Assembly: GCF_049852125.1 (NCBI RefSeq)
Contig: NZ_CP187532.1
Coordinates: 1,798,001-1,862,000, forward strand
DNA: 64,000 nt
Direction: 5' to 3'
From: Senimuribacter sp049852125
GTDB taxonomy: Bacteria; Bacillota; Clostridia; Peptostreptococcales; Anaerovoracaceae
Below the pieces are notes generated by a model, which worked only from the letters and a program-made list of their open reading frames with translations, was not told the origin of the DNA and made no database searches. This document shows, piece by piece, positions 49,634-58,737 of this stretch. Numbering within the stretch: the stretch's first letter is position 1; every line of letters begins with the position of its first letter. Position numbers and translations under genes: made by a program.

Positions 49634-50572
49634 TTACTGGTTTTTCACCGCTTTTTGATGAAACGCCCTGGCCTGTCTGCAGTCTCTGATAATTTGCTCT
49701 GACAAGTCGCGCACGCTGTCAAATTTCACTTCATCCCGCGTCTTTTTCAGGAACTCTACTTTAATCTGCTTGCCGTATAATTCTTTATCAAAGTTAAAGA
49801 TATGGGTTTCTACGTTCTTGTTATAATGGCCAATGGTCGGTTTAATCCCTACATTGGTTACGCTGGGATATCTGACGCCATTGTATGTACAATAGGTCAC
49901 ATATACGCCGTTAGGCGGCGTTACCATAGACGGATCGATTACCAAATTAGATGTCGGAAAGCCCAGCTTCTTTCCAAGACGATTACCTACAACCACTTCA
50001 CCGCCGATAGCATAGTGACGTCCCATATAAGCCATACACCGTTCCACCTGTCCGGAAGCAATCAATGTTCGAATTAAAGAAGAACTGACCACGTCTCCTT
50101 TAATCTTAAAGGCGGGCATTTCCGTTACGTCAAAGCCCATTCGTCTTCCCGCTTGCCGCAAAACCTCAGGATTTCCCTGTGCCTTATATCCAAAATTATA
50201 ATTAAATCCACAAAAAGCGGCCTTCATGTTAAACTTGTCCACCAGAAGCTCTTTGATAAAGCCTTCCGGCGGCATCGTCATCACTGCACGGGTAAAGGGT
50301 ACGTTAAACAACAAGTCTACGCCCAGACATTCCATAATCTCAGCCTTTTCGTCCCTATACAAGATATTCTTAACCTTTTTTTCTTTTGGCAGCAGATCTT
50401 TCGGATGGTTGGAAAAAGTAAATACTGCCGCTGCTAAACCGTCTCGTCTTGCTCTCTCCACCATTCGGCGTATCAGCTCCTGATGCCCCAGATGAACACC
50501 GTCAAAATTCCCTAAGGCTACTGCTGCAGACGGAATATCTATGATCTCATCCAAATCTTCAAATATCTTCAT
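49634..50572 (-). CDS. ribF: Bifunctional riboflavin kinase/FAD synthetase
   Basis: A 312-aa enzyme that makes FMN and then FAD. The N-terminal adenylyltransferase domain has GNFDGVHLGHQELI (HIGH-like) and SSLIRTLI; the C-terminal kinase domain has GNRLGKKLGFPTSNL and GVYVTYC. It is the last gene of the rimP-infB-truB operon, 4 nt after truB, the normal Firmicute position. No FMN riboswitch is visible here. Confidence 0.97.
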   Translation of the reverse strand: MKIFEDLDEIIDIPSAAVALGNFDGVHLGHQELIRRMVERARRDGLAAAVFTFSNHPKDLLPKEKKVKNILYRDEKAEIMECLGVDLLFNVPFTRAVMTMPPEGFIKELLVDKFNMKAAFCGFNYNFGYKAQGNPEVLRQAGRRMGFDVTEMPAFKIKGDVVSSSLIRTLIASGQVERCMAYMGRHYAIGGEVVVGNRLGKKLGFPTSNLVIDPSMVTPPNGVYVTYCTYNGVRYPSVTNVGIKPTIGHYNKNVETHIFNFDKELYGKQIKVEFLKKTRDEVKFDSVRDLSEQIIRDCRQARAFHQKAVKNQ

Positions 50573-50576
50573 CCGA

Positions 50577-51542
50577 TCACCTCGTAAAAAAAACTTTATC
50601 AGCTACCAGCTTTCTATACTGGTAATTATAAAAAGCCACGCCTAAAAATTCTTCCCGGCCATTTATTTCGCAAAAAACACAATATGCATGTCTAAATTCT
50701 TCCCGCATAGGCAGAACAAAATCACTTTCCTCATAGAGAGGCTTTCTCTCTATTCTACATTGATTCAGAGGTAAATGCCACCCGGACGCAAACCTCAGTC
50801 CCGCCTCCTCGCCGCATACAATGCGTCCAAAGGCGCAGAGAGGATACCATGAAGGTACCAGCAGCTTTTCAATCTCATGCATTTCCATATTGCTAAGGAT
50901 ATCCAGCTCCACTGCTTTCTCTGCATGAAAAACACCGCTTGCGATTCGCTGAAGCTGTGTCATCGTTCCATAGGTTCCTAAAGCTATTCCTACGTCCTGA
51001 CAGATCGTCCTGATATACGTCCCCTTGGAACAGGTTACAGAAAAGGTTATCTGCGGCAGTCCCTCAAAACCCTTAGAAATGTCAAGAATCTGCAAATCCT
51101 TCAGAAAAACCTTTCTGGTTTTTACATCCACAGTCTTTCCTTCTCTGGCATACTCATAGAGTCGCTTTCCATCCACCTTCAGCGCGGAATACATCGGCGG
51201 CTTCTGATCAATTACCCCGTCAAATCCGGCAAAAGCCCTATGTATATCTTCATTTGTAACATCAACCGGTCCGCGGTCTACAATCTTGCCCCAAATATCC
51301 TGCGTATCAGTCTGTATCCCCAAAACCATAGAGCATACATATGTCTTCAGGTCCATATCGAGATACTCCATAATCCGGGTACTTTTTCCTACGCATACAG
51401 GAAGCACACCTGTAGCCATTGGATCCAGCGTTCCTGTGTGGCCTACCCTCCTGATGCTCAGCGTTCTTCTTATCACACTGACCACATCGTGTGAAGTCAT
51501 ATTTTGCGGCTTGTTTATATTAAGTATTCCTTCTGTTATCAT
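50577..51542 (-). CDS. truB: tRNA pseudouridine(55) synthase
   Basis: A 321-aa pseudouridine synthase acting on U55 of tRNAs. The catalytic Asp lies in GHTGTLDPMATGVL, preceded by GILNINKPQNMTSHDVV; GTYIRTIC and the PUA-like C-terminus follow. The start overlaps the nrnA stop by 4 nt (ATGA), so coupling is expected. It is slightly long because of a C-terminal extension. Confidence 0.97.
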   Translation of the reverse strand: MITEGILNINKPQNMTSHDVVSVIRRTLSIRRVGHTGTLDPMATGVLPVCVGKSTRIMEYLDMDLKTYVCSMVLGIQTDTQDIWGKIVDRGPVDVTNEDIHRAFAGFDGVIDQKPPMYSALKVDGKRLYEYAREGKTVDVKTRKVFLKDLQILDISKGFEGLPQITFSVTCSKGTYIRTICQDVGIALGTYGTMTQLQRIASGVFHAEKAVELDILSNMEMHEIEKLLVPSWYPLCAFGRIVCGEEAGLRFASGWHLPLNQCRIERKPLYEESDFVLPMREEFRHAYCVFCEINGREEFLGVAFYNYQYRKLVADKVFFTR

Positions 51543-52510
51543 ACTCTCCCCAAACAGGCTGTTAACCGTTCCTTGATCTGATCATACGCGTCAGACAGAC
51601 CGCACGCAAGCGTACATCCCGCCGCCCGAATATGTCCTCCGCCGCCAAAGGATTCGGCTATTTCCGCCACATCCAAAGATTGCTTAGAACGAAAGCTGAC
51701 TTTGATTTTTCCATCCTGAGATTCTTTCAAAAAGGCAGCAGCCTCAACGCCCTTGATGCTGCGGAGTTCTTCTACTACTCCGTCGGTTTCATCCATAAAC
51801 GCGCCGGTTTCAGATAACATTTCCTGTGTGACATACGCGATTACAGCTTTACCGCCGGCCACGGTGGATAATGTATTTAGAGCCTTGTTTCGAATCATCA
51901 GCTTTTCCATCCTCATGGATTCGTATATCTCTGTACAAATATATCCTGCGTCAATACCAGTATCATAAAGCGCAGCGGCGATCTCATGGGTCTGCTTACT
52001 GGTGTTTTTGTACTGAAACCGCCCTGTATCTGTAACAATAGCGGTAAACAGCGCCTCTCCTATTTCCTTATCAAGCTGTACGCCGCATGCCAGCAGCAGC
52101 TTATATATCAGTTCACCTGTGGCCGCGGCATTGCTGTCAATATAATTCAAATCACAAAAACGATCGGCCGTCAGGTGATGATCTATACATACAGTAGTCC
52201 CAGCCGTCAAAAACCGTTTGCCCCGGTCATGAAGTCTACTCATATCGCTGCAGTCTACGCAGACAGATATATCAGGTTTTCCTAAAATATCCTGATCCAA
52301 TGTGCAGTAATCATCATCCAAAAACTGCAAATTCCCCGGAATCCTGTCTTCTATCAGAATCCAGCACTCCTTACCTGCCTGCCGCAAAGCCCTGCACAAT
52401 GCGATGCAAGAACCAACTGCGTCCCCGTCTGCATTGATATGGGGAAACAGCAGAATCTTGTGACCGGCAGACAGAGCCTTTCCTATTTCTTCAAACGTAT
52501 TATTTATCAT
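51539..52510 (-). CDS. nrnA: DHH-family oligoribonuclease/pAp phosphatase
   Basis: A 323-aa DHH/DHHA1 phosphoesterase. N-terminal motifs are FPHINADGDAVGSCIAL and VCVDCSD, with the DHH itself in CIDHHLTAD. The C-terminal DHHA1 domain has GGGGHIRAAG. In Bacillus NrnA degrades short RNAs and dephosphorylates pAp. It sits between rbfA and truB, the conserved place. Confidence 0.95.
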   Translation of the reverse strand: MINNTFEEIGKALSAGHKILLFPHINADGDAVGSCIALCRALRQAGKECWILIEDRIPGNLQFLDDDYCTLDQDILGKPDISVCVDCSDMSRLHDRGKRFLTAGTTVCIDHHLTADRFCDLNYIDSNAAATGELIYKLLLACGVQLDKEIGEALFTAIVTDTGRFQYKNTSKQTHEIAAALYDTGIDAGYICTEIYESMRMEKLMIRNKALNTLSTVAGGKAVIAYVTQEMLSETGAFMDETDGVVEELRSIKGVEAAAFLKESQDGKIKVSFRSKQSLDVAEIAESFGGGGHIRAAGCTLACGLSDAYDQIKERLTACLGRV

Positions 52511-52886
52511 CTTCTTCTATACCTAACTCTTTAATTACTTCCGAAATATGTCTTCCATATTCCATAGAGCTGTCGATTTTAAAAATCAACTCCGGCACAT
52601 GGCGTAATTTAATCTGCCTACCAATTTCCTTTTTCAGCATACCTTTGGCGCTTCGGAGACCTGCTAACACATCCTCCTCAGCCTTTTTCTTTGCTTCTTC
52701 ATCTTTGCCTATGGCCAAAACTGTTACATAGCAAGTAGCGTAACTGCCATCAGAGGTAACGTCTACATCTGACAGGCTGACCATATTTTCCGACAATCTC
52801 GGATCTTTCAACTCTCGCAAAATCATTTCGCTGACAATTTTGCGTATTTCCTCGCCGAGACGGCCCTGTCTATATCCTTTTCCCAT
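52500..52886 (-). CDS. rbfA: 30S ribosome-binding factor A
   Basis: A 128-aa KH-fold assembly factor for the 30S subunit. GRLGEEIRKIVSEMILRELKDPRL and the late LRHVPELIFKIDSSMEYG are characteristic. It overlaps nrnA by 11 nt. Upstream is the EFR1 gene, which separates it from infB. Confidence 0.96.
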   Translation of the reverse strand: MGKGYRQGRLGEEIRKIVSEMILRELKDPRLSENMVSLSDVDVTSDGSYATCYVTVLAIGKDEEAKKKAEEDVLAGLRSAKGMLKKEIGRQIKLRHVPELIFKIDSSMEYGRHISEVIKELGIEEDDK

Positions 52887-52901
52887 TCTCTTTCCTTTCC
52901 G

Positions 52902-53660
52902 TTACTTCAAACTCGGATGCACGTAACGGCCTTTTTTCTCCGACTTTTTTCCATACTGAATAGCTGCTGCCGGGCATCGGTTAATACAGGCCGTACACCA
53001 GGCGCAATGGGACTTTTGCCAAATCGGCCTTCCTTCCTCCATTGCAATCGCGTCTGCCGGACATACAGTCTGACAAAGGCCGCAGCCGATGCACGTATCC
53101 TGTACCCAAAATTTACGAGTGCTCCGCATGTGCTTGTATGCCTGATAAGCTATCTTTGTTCCCAGACGCGCGCCAATACCTGCCTGATAGCCTTTTCGGT
53201 AATGAAATCGGATGGAGTCAAAGATTTCCTCCATAGTCTTTTCCGCTTTCCTCAGCAGCATTACCTGTGCTTCTGGATTAGGAATCTTTAGCATCAGCAC
53301 AAAATTATCCGGCATAACGATGGTATAAGCCGCCTTGAAGTAACAGTTCTTGTTCTCAACAGCTTTCTCAAACATGCGTCCGCTGGCTCCAGCAGAAGCT
53401 CCACAGGTTAGTATGACACAAATTTCAGGCTTTGATACGCTGTCAAAGTCCATCTCCCTGAGAAAGTCCAGAACCGGCGCCGGCAATCCCCAGAAATACA
53501 CGGGCAGGACAAAGATTACTTTTTCTCTGCTGCCTGTTTGATAGCTGAATCTTTTCTGCCGCAGGGCCTGCGAAATATTTACTGTTTCCAGGCCAAATTC
53601 CGCGGCAGCTTTTTCGGCGATATATTTTGAATTTCCTGTAGCTGAAAAATAAAATACCAT
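52902..53660 (-). CDS. EFR1-type ferredoxin (flavodoxin fold plus two 4Fe-4S)
   Basis: A 252-aa protein. A flavodoxin-like N-terminal domain (about 1-150; FYFSATGNSKYIAE is the FMN loop) is joined to a C-terminal bacterial-type ferredoxin with two motifs, CIGCGLCQTVCP and CAWCTACINRCP, for two 4Fe-4S clusters. This EFR1 family is common in anaerobes, with unknown electron partners. It lies 12 nt after infB and 15 nt before rbfA, co-transcribed inside an otherwise conserved translation operon. The start uses a short spacing after infB and could be a few codons earlier. Confidence 0.88.
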   Translation of the reverse strand: MVFYFSATGNSKYIAEKAAAEFGLETVNISQALRQKRFSYQTGSREKVIFVLPVYFWGLPAPVLDFLREMDFDSVSKPEICVILTCGASAGASGRMFEKAVENKNCYFKAAYTIVMPDNFVLMLKIPNPEAQVMLLRKAEKTMEEIFDSIRFHYRKGYQAGIGARLGTKIAYQAYKHMRSTRKFWVQDTCIGCGLCQTVCPADAIAMEEGRPIWQKSHCAWCTACINRCPAAAIQYGKKSEKKGRYVHPSLK

Positions 53661-53672
53661 AGCCTATCCTCT

Positions 53673-56363
53673 TTACTTCCGCTCGATTTCTACCATGTGG
53701 AAGCATTCGATGATATCTCCTTCTTTGATATCATTGTAATTTTCAATACCGATACCGCATTCATAACCAGAAGCGACTTCTTTCGCGTCATCCTTGAATC
53801 TCTTCAGAGACGAAATCTTTCCTTCATGAATTACGATGCCGTCGCGTACTAACCGGACCTCAGCGTTTCTGACCGCTTTTCCTTCCTGTACATACGCGCC
53901 GCCGATGATACCGACGCCTGGCACTTTAAACGTAGTTCTGATCTCTACCTTGCCCAGAATTTCTTCTTTAAATTCCGGATCCAGCATACCCTTCATAGCA
54001 TTTTCCACATCATCGATTACATCGTAAATAACTCTGTATGTTCTGATCTGGATATTTTCTCTGTCTGCCATGGTCTGTACCGCCGTACTCGGTCTGACGT
54101 TAAATCCGATAATAATCGCGCCAGCAGTGCCTGCCAGCATAACGTCAGATTCTGTCACCGTACCTACACCGGTATGAATGATGTTTACCTTTACATTTTC
54201 ATTATTCAGTTTTTCAAGAGAAGCTACCAGCGCGCCGACAGAGCCCTGTACGTCGCCCTTAATAATCAAGTTCAGTTCCTTGACTTCGCCCTCCTGAATC
54301 TGACTGAACAGCTTTTCCAAGGTAGTGCTTGCGTTTCTGGCCAGCACTTCTTCTCTAAGCTTTTCTTTTCTGTGTTCAGCAATTTCTCTCGCGACCTTGT
54401 CATCCTTTACAGCATTAAACTCGTCTCCGGCCTGTGGTACATCGGTCAAACCCAAAATCTCTACTGCCGTAGCAGGACCAGCCTTTTTAATTGTCTTTCC
54501 TTTGTGATCAGTCATAAGACGGATTCTGCCGGAGCAGGTGCCCGCAACAACGCTCTGTCCGCTCTGCAGCGTACCGTTGGTAACAAGCAGCGTCGCCACC
54601 GGACCCTTAGACTTATCCAATCTTGCTTCGATCACGGAACCCATTGCAAGTCGATTTGGATTTGCACGCAATTCCATCATTTCTGCCTGCAGTAAAATCA
54701 TTTCCAGCAAGTTTACAATTCCCTCGCCGCTCTTTGCGGATACCGGAACGCTGATGACGTCGCCGCCCCAATCTTCTACCAGAATACCGTGCTCTGTCAA
54801 ATCCTGCTTTACTCGATCAGGGTTTGCGCCAGGTTTATCCATCTTATTGATAGCGACGATAATCGGAACACCTGCAGCCTTAGCATGACTGATGGATTCT
54901 ACCGTCTGCGGTTTTACGCTGTCATCAGCAGCTACAACCAATACGGCAATATCCGTTACATGGGCGCCTCTGGCACGCATTGCCGTAAACGCTTCGTGTC
55001 CCGGCGTATCCAGGAATACGATCTTCTGTCCGTTAATTCTGACTTCAGATGCGCCGATATGCTGGGTAATACCGCCGGATTCGGACGCTGTAACATTAGT
55101 CTTTCTGATGGCGTCAAGCAGTGATGTCTTACCATGGTCAACGTGACCCATTACGGTAATGATCGGCGGTCTGGCTTTCAGATCATCCTCGCTGTCCTCA
55201 AAGAGCTCCAGACCTTCTTCCACTGCTTCTTCTTCCACTTTTCCGATAGCGACACTGATGCCCAGATCTTCCGCCAGAACCATACAGGTATCTTCATCAA
55301 TGTTTTGGTTGATATTCGCCATAATGCCCAGCTTCATCAATGTCATGATGACCTTAGATGTTGAAACCTCTGTCTGCTCACAGAAACCTGCAACCGTAAT
55401 AGGTACATTGAGAACAATCGTACCTTCTGGCAATACTTCTTCTTCAATTTCTGTTTCAATCACCTGTGGCTTTGGCTTATTATGCTTTTTCCTAGTCTGT
55501 TTTTCCAGAGATCTTCTCTCCAGCTTTTCAAACTTATTTTTTTCCTTCTCGTGTTTTTTCTTGCTGGAAGGTTCATCCCTTCTTGATGGCTTTGTCTCCA
55601 TCTTATCCAGCTGCGGACGTTCTTTACGCTGTCCGCCCTGCGGAGTCCTATCATTTCTGGAGCCGTCTCTGCGCTCGCCTCTCGCGCCTCCATTTCCGCC
55701 GCGATCATTTCTTCCTCCACGATCATTTCTACCGCTGGCATTACGGCCGCCTTTATCATCGCGGCGGTCGTTTCTTCCTGCAGACGGTCTGTCGCCGCGG
55801 GTTCCGCGATGATTTCTCTCATTATCGCCGCCACGGCTACTTCTTTCATTTCGATGATCACCACGGCCTTCTGAACGTCCCTCGGTACGTCTACGTTCCG
55901 GCTTATCAGCTTTCCTTTCCTCGCCTTTTTCGGCAGGTTTTGTTACCGCGTCAGCAGGCTTCTCAGCCTTTTCCATAGTTTTTTCAGGAGCAGCCTTCAC
56001 TTCTGGCTTCTTCACTTCTTCCTTAATTTCTTCCTTCTTAGTTTTTTCAACCTCAGCCGGCTTAACCTCCGGTTTCGGTTCAGTCTTCGGCAGAGGCGTT
56101 CCCTCCGGCGCTTTCTTACTGCGCCCCTCCAGTTCGGCTTTATTGACAACCGGTTTTCCTACTGGTGGTTTATGCTTATTAGCCAAATATTCTGTATCTA
56201 CTACCGGCTTACCTACCGGTGGTTTCGGACGATTAGAAAGTCCTGGTCGGACAGCCGCTTTGACTGTTACTCTTGGTTCTTCCTGACCTGCAGACTGCTT
56301 TTTCTTCGGTTCAGCCTTTACGATCTTGGTTTCCTTTGCCAGTTCATCTGTTTTTTTAGTCAT
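53673..56363 (-). CDS. infB: Translation initiation factor IF-2
   Basis: An 896-aa GTPase that brings initiator tRNA to the 30S subunit. The GTPase domain has GHVDHGKTSLLDAI (G1), DTPGHEAF (G3) and NKMDKPGA (G4), followed by the C-terminal domains. The N-terminal 310 residues are low complexity: Lys/Pro/Glu-rich with PVGKPVVDTEYL-like repeats, then an Arg/Gly/Asn/Asp-rich tract (about 150-270). The start overlaps ylxQ by 4 nt. Confidence 0.97.
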   Translation of the reverse strand: MTKKTDELAKETKIVKAEPKKKQSAGQEEPRVTVKAAVRPGLSNRPKPPVGKPVVDTEYLANKHKPPVGKPVVNKAELEGRSKKAPEGTPLPKTEPKPEVKPAEVEKTKKEEIKEEVKKPEVKAAPEKTMEKAEKPADAVTKPAEKGEERKADKPERRRTEGRSEGRGDHRNERSSRGGDNERNHRGTRGDRPSAGRNDRRDDKGGRNASGRNDRGGRNDRGGNGGARGERRDGSRNDRTPQGGQRKERPQLDKMETKPSRRDEPSSKKKHEKEKNKFEKLERRSLEKQTRKKHNKPKPQVIETEIEEEVLPEGTIVLNVPITVAGFCEQTEVSTSKVIMTLMKLGIMANINQNIDEDTCMVLAEDLGISVAIGKVEEEAVEEGLELFEDSEDDLKARPPIITVMGHVDHGKTSLLDAIRKTNVTASESGGITQHIGASEVRINGQKIVFLDTPGHEAFTAMRARGAHVTDIAVLVVAADDSVKPQTVESISHAKAAGVPIIVAINKMDKPGANPDRVKQDLTEHGILVEDWGGDVISVPVSAKSGEGIVNLLEMILLQAEMMELRANPNRLAMGSVIEARLDKSKGPVATLLVTNGTLQSGQSVVAGTCSGRIRLMTDHKGKTIKKAGPATAVEILGLTDVPQAGDEFNAVKDDKVAREIAEHRKEKLREEVLARNASTTLEKLFSQIQEGEVKELNLIIKGDVQGSVGALVASLEKLNNENVKVNIIHTGVGTVTESDVMLAGTAGAIIIGFNVRPSTAVQTMADRENIQIRTYRVIYDVIDDVENAMKGMLDPEFKEEILGKVEIRTTFKVPGVGIIGGAYVQEGKAVRNAEVRLVRDGIVIHEGKISSLKRFKDDAKEVASGYECGIGIENYNDIKEGDIIECFHMVEIERK

Positions 56364-56692
56364 TCTAACACCTCCCTTTCTGATTGAATCAGGTCAATCT
56401 CCTTGCAAATGATTTCCGCAAAGTGTCCGTCTGTAATGCCGAAAATTCCTTTTCCGCTCTGTCCCACCGCATGAGACAAGACCTCACTTTCACCGAAAAT
56501 CCGATATTTTATCTTATTTCTGCTGCATTGCCGCAGCATTTTTTCTACTGTATTTTCTGCTAAATCCGTGGTCAAAAGCAACAATTTCACCTTTTTTCTT
56601 TCCATCATCATGCTGCAGGTGTTATACCCGGTAATCAGATTTCTGGACTTTGCTGCAAATCCCAGATAGCTGTATACCTTATCCCTGGTCAT
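56360..56692 (-). CDS. L7Ae-family RNA-binding protein YlxQ
   Basis: A 110-aa member of the L7Ae/L30e/S12e/Gadd45 fold (YLGFAAKSRNLITGYNTC at the N-terminus, KGIFGITDGHFAEII near the C-terminus). In the rimP-nusA-ylxR-ylxQ-infB operon it corresponds to YlxQ, which may bind K-turn RNA; the role is poorly known. Overlaps are 4 nt with both neighbours. Confidence 0.88.
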   Translation of the reverse strand: MTRDKVYSYLGFAAKSRNLITGYNTCSMMMERKKVKLLLLTTDLAENTVEKMLRQCSRNKIKYRIFGESEVLSHAVGQSGKGIFGITDGHFAEIICKEIDLIQSEREVLE

Positions 56693-56970
56693 CTGCGCAC
56701 CTCCGCGGCTGTCAGTTCCTCGTAAACACGATCAATATCAGCCTCAGCAATATTGCTTTCGAAGTTTCGCTGGAAAGCTCTTTTTTTCTTTGCTTTCAAA
56801 AAGCACTGCGGATCATGACACAGATACACGCCCCTGCCTTTAGCCTTGCCCGTCAGGTCAGCCGACAGCTGTCCTTCATAAAAAGCAATTCGGTAGAGTT
56901 CCTGTTTCGGCTTTGATTCCATGCATCCGATGCATCGCCGCATAGGTATTTTAAACTTCTTCGATTTCAA
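56689..56970 (-). CDS. YlxR-family RNA-binding protein
   Basis: A 93-aa YlxR (DUF448) protein. The family core is KIPMRRCIGCMESKPKQEL and GRGVYLCHDPQCFLKAKKK, with a strongly basic surface. The frame is open further upstream inside nusA. The TTG at 56970 (MKSKKFKIP when read as Met) has GAGG 9 nt upstream and gives the normal N-terminus, so it is preferred over the ATG at 56943. It overlaps the end of nusA by 20 nt. Confidence 0.85.
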   Translation of the reverse strand: MKSKKFKIPMRRCIGCMESKPKQELYRIAFYEGQLSADLTGKAKGRGVYLCHDPQCFLKAKKKRAFQRNFESNIAEADIDRVYEELTAAEVRR

Positions 56971-58060
56971 AGATCTCATCCTCATCATCATACTGAGATT
57001 CCACGGATTCCAGGGTTTCCATGGCCTGCTCATACTGAGTATGACTCTTAATATCAATTTTCCATCCGCTGACCTTTGCTGCCAGACGCACGTTCTGACC
57101 CTCTTTTCCGATAGCCAGAGACAACTGATAATCTGGTACGATGACTACCGCCGACTTCTCATCCTCACTTGGAATAACCTGCTCCACCTTCGCAGGACTC
57201 AATACGCTCTTAATCAATTCCTGCGGATCTTCGCTCCATGTGATGATATCAATCTTTTCACCGCCCAGTTCATCCACGATATTCTGTACGCGGCTGCCTC
57301 TGGCGCCTACGCAGGCGCCCACGGGATCCACATTAGGATCTTCGGTATAAACTGCGATTTTCGTACGGGATCCTGCTTCTCTGGCAATTCCTTTGATCTC
57401 CACAACACCGTCCTCAATCTCCGGCACCTCCAGTTCAAATAATCTTTTAACCAGACCCGGATGAGACCTGGAAAGAAAAACCTGAGGCCCCTTTGTCGTT
57501 TTCTTAACATCCATAATGAAAACCTTCAGACGCTCATTGACATCAAAAGATTCGCCGGGCACTTGCTCTCCCGCTGAAAGAATGCCTTCTGCTTTTCCCA
57601 TATTGACAAAGAGCGTCTCGCCACTCTTTCTCTGCACAACGCCTGTAACGATTTCACCCTGACGTGTAATAAAATCGTCAAAGATCATGCCTCTTTCGGC
57701 CTCTCTGATTCTCTGTACAACTACCTGCTTAGCCGTCTGCGCGGCGATACGTCCAAAATCTCTCGGCGTTACAGAAAATTCAATAGCGTCGCCTATTTCG
57801 TAACGGGGATCTATTTCCTGTGCTTCTTCCAAAGACATCTCGATCATATCGTCAAAGACTTCTTCTACAATATCCTTTTTCATCAAGACCGCGATATCTC
57901 CAGTCTCCCTGTCAACGTCTACTCTGACGTTCTGGGACGTACCATAATTCTTTTTATAGGCGGATACCAACGCGGATTCAATCGCTTCAATCAAAATGTC
58001 CTTCGATATGTGTTTCTCTCTTTCCAGCTCATCTATCGCATCGATAAATTCTCTGTTCAT
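56951..58060 (-). CDS. nusA: Transcription termination/antitermination factor NusA
   Basis: A 369-aa RNA polymerase-associated factor. The N-terminal domain (REFIDAIDELEREKHISKDI), an S1 domain (about 130-205) and two KH domains (GACVGARGSRVQNIVDELGGEKIDI; LAIGKEGQNVRLAAKVSGWKIDI) are present. There is no C-terminal AR1/AR2 repeat, as is normal outside proteobacteria. It is the second gene of the rimP operon, 16 nt after rimP. Confidence 0.97.
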   Translation of the reverse strand: MNREFIDAIDELEREKHISKDILIEAIESALVSAYKKNYGTSQNVRVDVDRETGDIAVLMKKDIVEEVFDDMIEMSLEEAQEIDPRYEIGDAIEFSVTPRDFGRIAAQTAKQVVVQRIREAERGMIFDDFITRQGEIVTGVVQRKSGETLFVNMGKAEGILSAGEQVPGESFDVNERLKVFIMDVKKTTKGPQVFLSRSHPGLVKRLFELEVPEIEDGVVEIKGIAREAGSRTKIAVYTEDPNVDPVGACVGARGSRVQNIVDELGGEKIDIITWSEDPQELIKSVLSPAKVEQVIPSEDEKSAVVIVPDYQLSLAIGKEGQNVRLAAKVSGWKIDIKSHTQYEQAMETLESVESQYDDEDEIFEIEEV

Positions 58061-58076
58061 TTGTTCTTAAACCTCC

Positions 58077-58565
58077 TTAGAAAACCACTGCCAGATTTGT
58101 TTTTGCAACCTGGTCCAGTGGGAACATCATCTCTTGTCCGTCTTCAGTTTTAATTACGACGCTGCCGTCCGCGATACCCTGCAGGATACCCTCGAAAACC
58201 TTTTGCCCGTCAACGCCTTTATACAGTTTCACCTCTACCAGTCTTCCCTTATACTTTTCATAATGACGTTCTGTCACAAGCTGCCGGTCCATACCGGGTG
58301 AGGAAACTTCCAGATAGTAATTCTGCTCGATAGGATCCAGTCTGTCGAGTTCTTCACTCAGATAATGACTAACCTTCTCACAGTCGTCGGTACTTACATA
58401 GCAGTCCTGACCGTCCTCTGCCTGTCGCAGCGTATCGATGTAGACCCTCAGAAACCAGTCTCTGCCTTCCTTAACAAATTCCACGTTATACAGCTCCAGC
58501 TCATTTTCAGCCAGAAACTTTTCCGAGATCTCACCGATCAATTCTGTTATCTTTCTCTTTGCCAT
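58077..58565 (-). CDS. rimP: Ribosome maturation factor RimP
   Basis: A 162-aa 30S assembly factor. Motifs are LELYNVEFVKEGRDWFLRVYID and the SSPGMDRQL signature, followed by the Sm-like C-terminal domain. The start at 58565 (MAKRKITEL) is preceded by GGAAAGG at about 6 nt; the open frame runs 32 codons further through the leader hairpin without a site. First gene of the operon. Confidence 0.95.
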   Translation of the reverse strand: MAKRKITELIGEISEKFLAENELELYNVEFVKEGRDWFLRVYIDTLRQAEDGQDCYVSTDDCEKVSHYLSEELDRLDPIEQNYYLEVSSPGMDRQLVTERHYEKYKGRLVEVKLYKGVDGQKVFEGILQGIADGSVVIKTEDGQEMMFPLDQVAKTNLAVVF

Positions 58566-58625
58566 AACCGCCTTTCCGGCCAACCTTCTACTTTTTCCAA
58601 GCACAAATTGGCCCAAACAAAACTG

Positions 58626-58650
58626 AAAGAGTGGGTTTTGCCCACTCTTC
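58626..58650 (-). promoter_or_regulatory. Leader hairpin upstream of rimP
   Basis: AAGAGTGGG pairs with CCCACTCTT around a short loop on the minus strand, about 60 nt before the rimP start, followed by TCAGTTTTG. Rim/nus operons of Firmicutes often have a leader stem-loop here. It could act in attenuation by NusA. Confidence 0.55.
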
Positions 58651-58737
58651 TGCCTTCTCATCTAATAAATCGTGCACCATTATCATACCACATTCATATA
58701 ACAGTGTCAAACAATTTCTCAAATTTCCCAACTCCGG

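Noticed and set aside
55460..55864. A 134-codon frame on the minus strand inside infB
   Set aside because: It is in another frame of the repetitive infB region and only reflects its low complexity.
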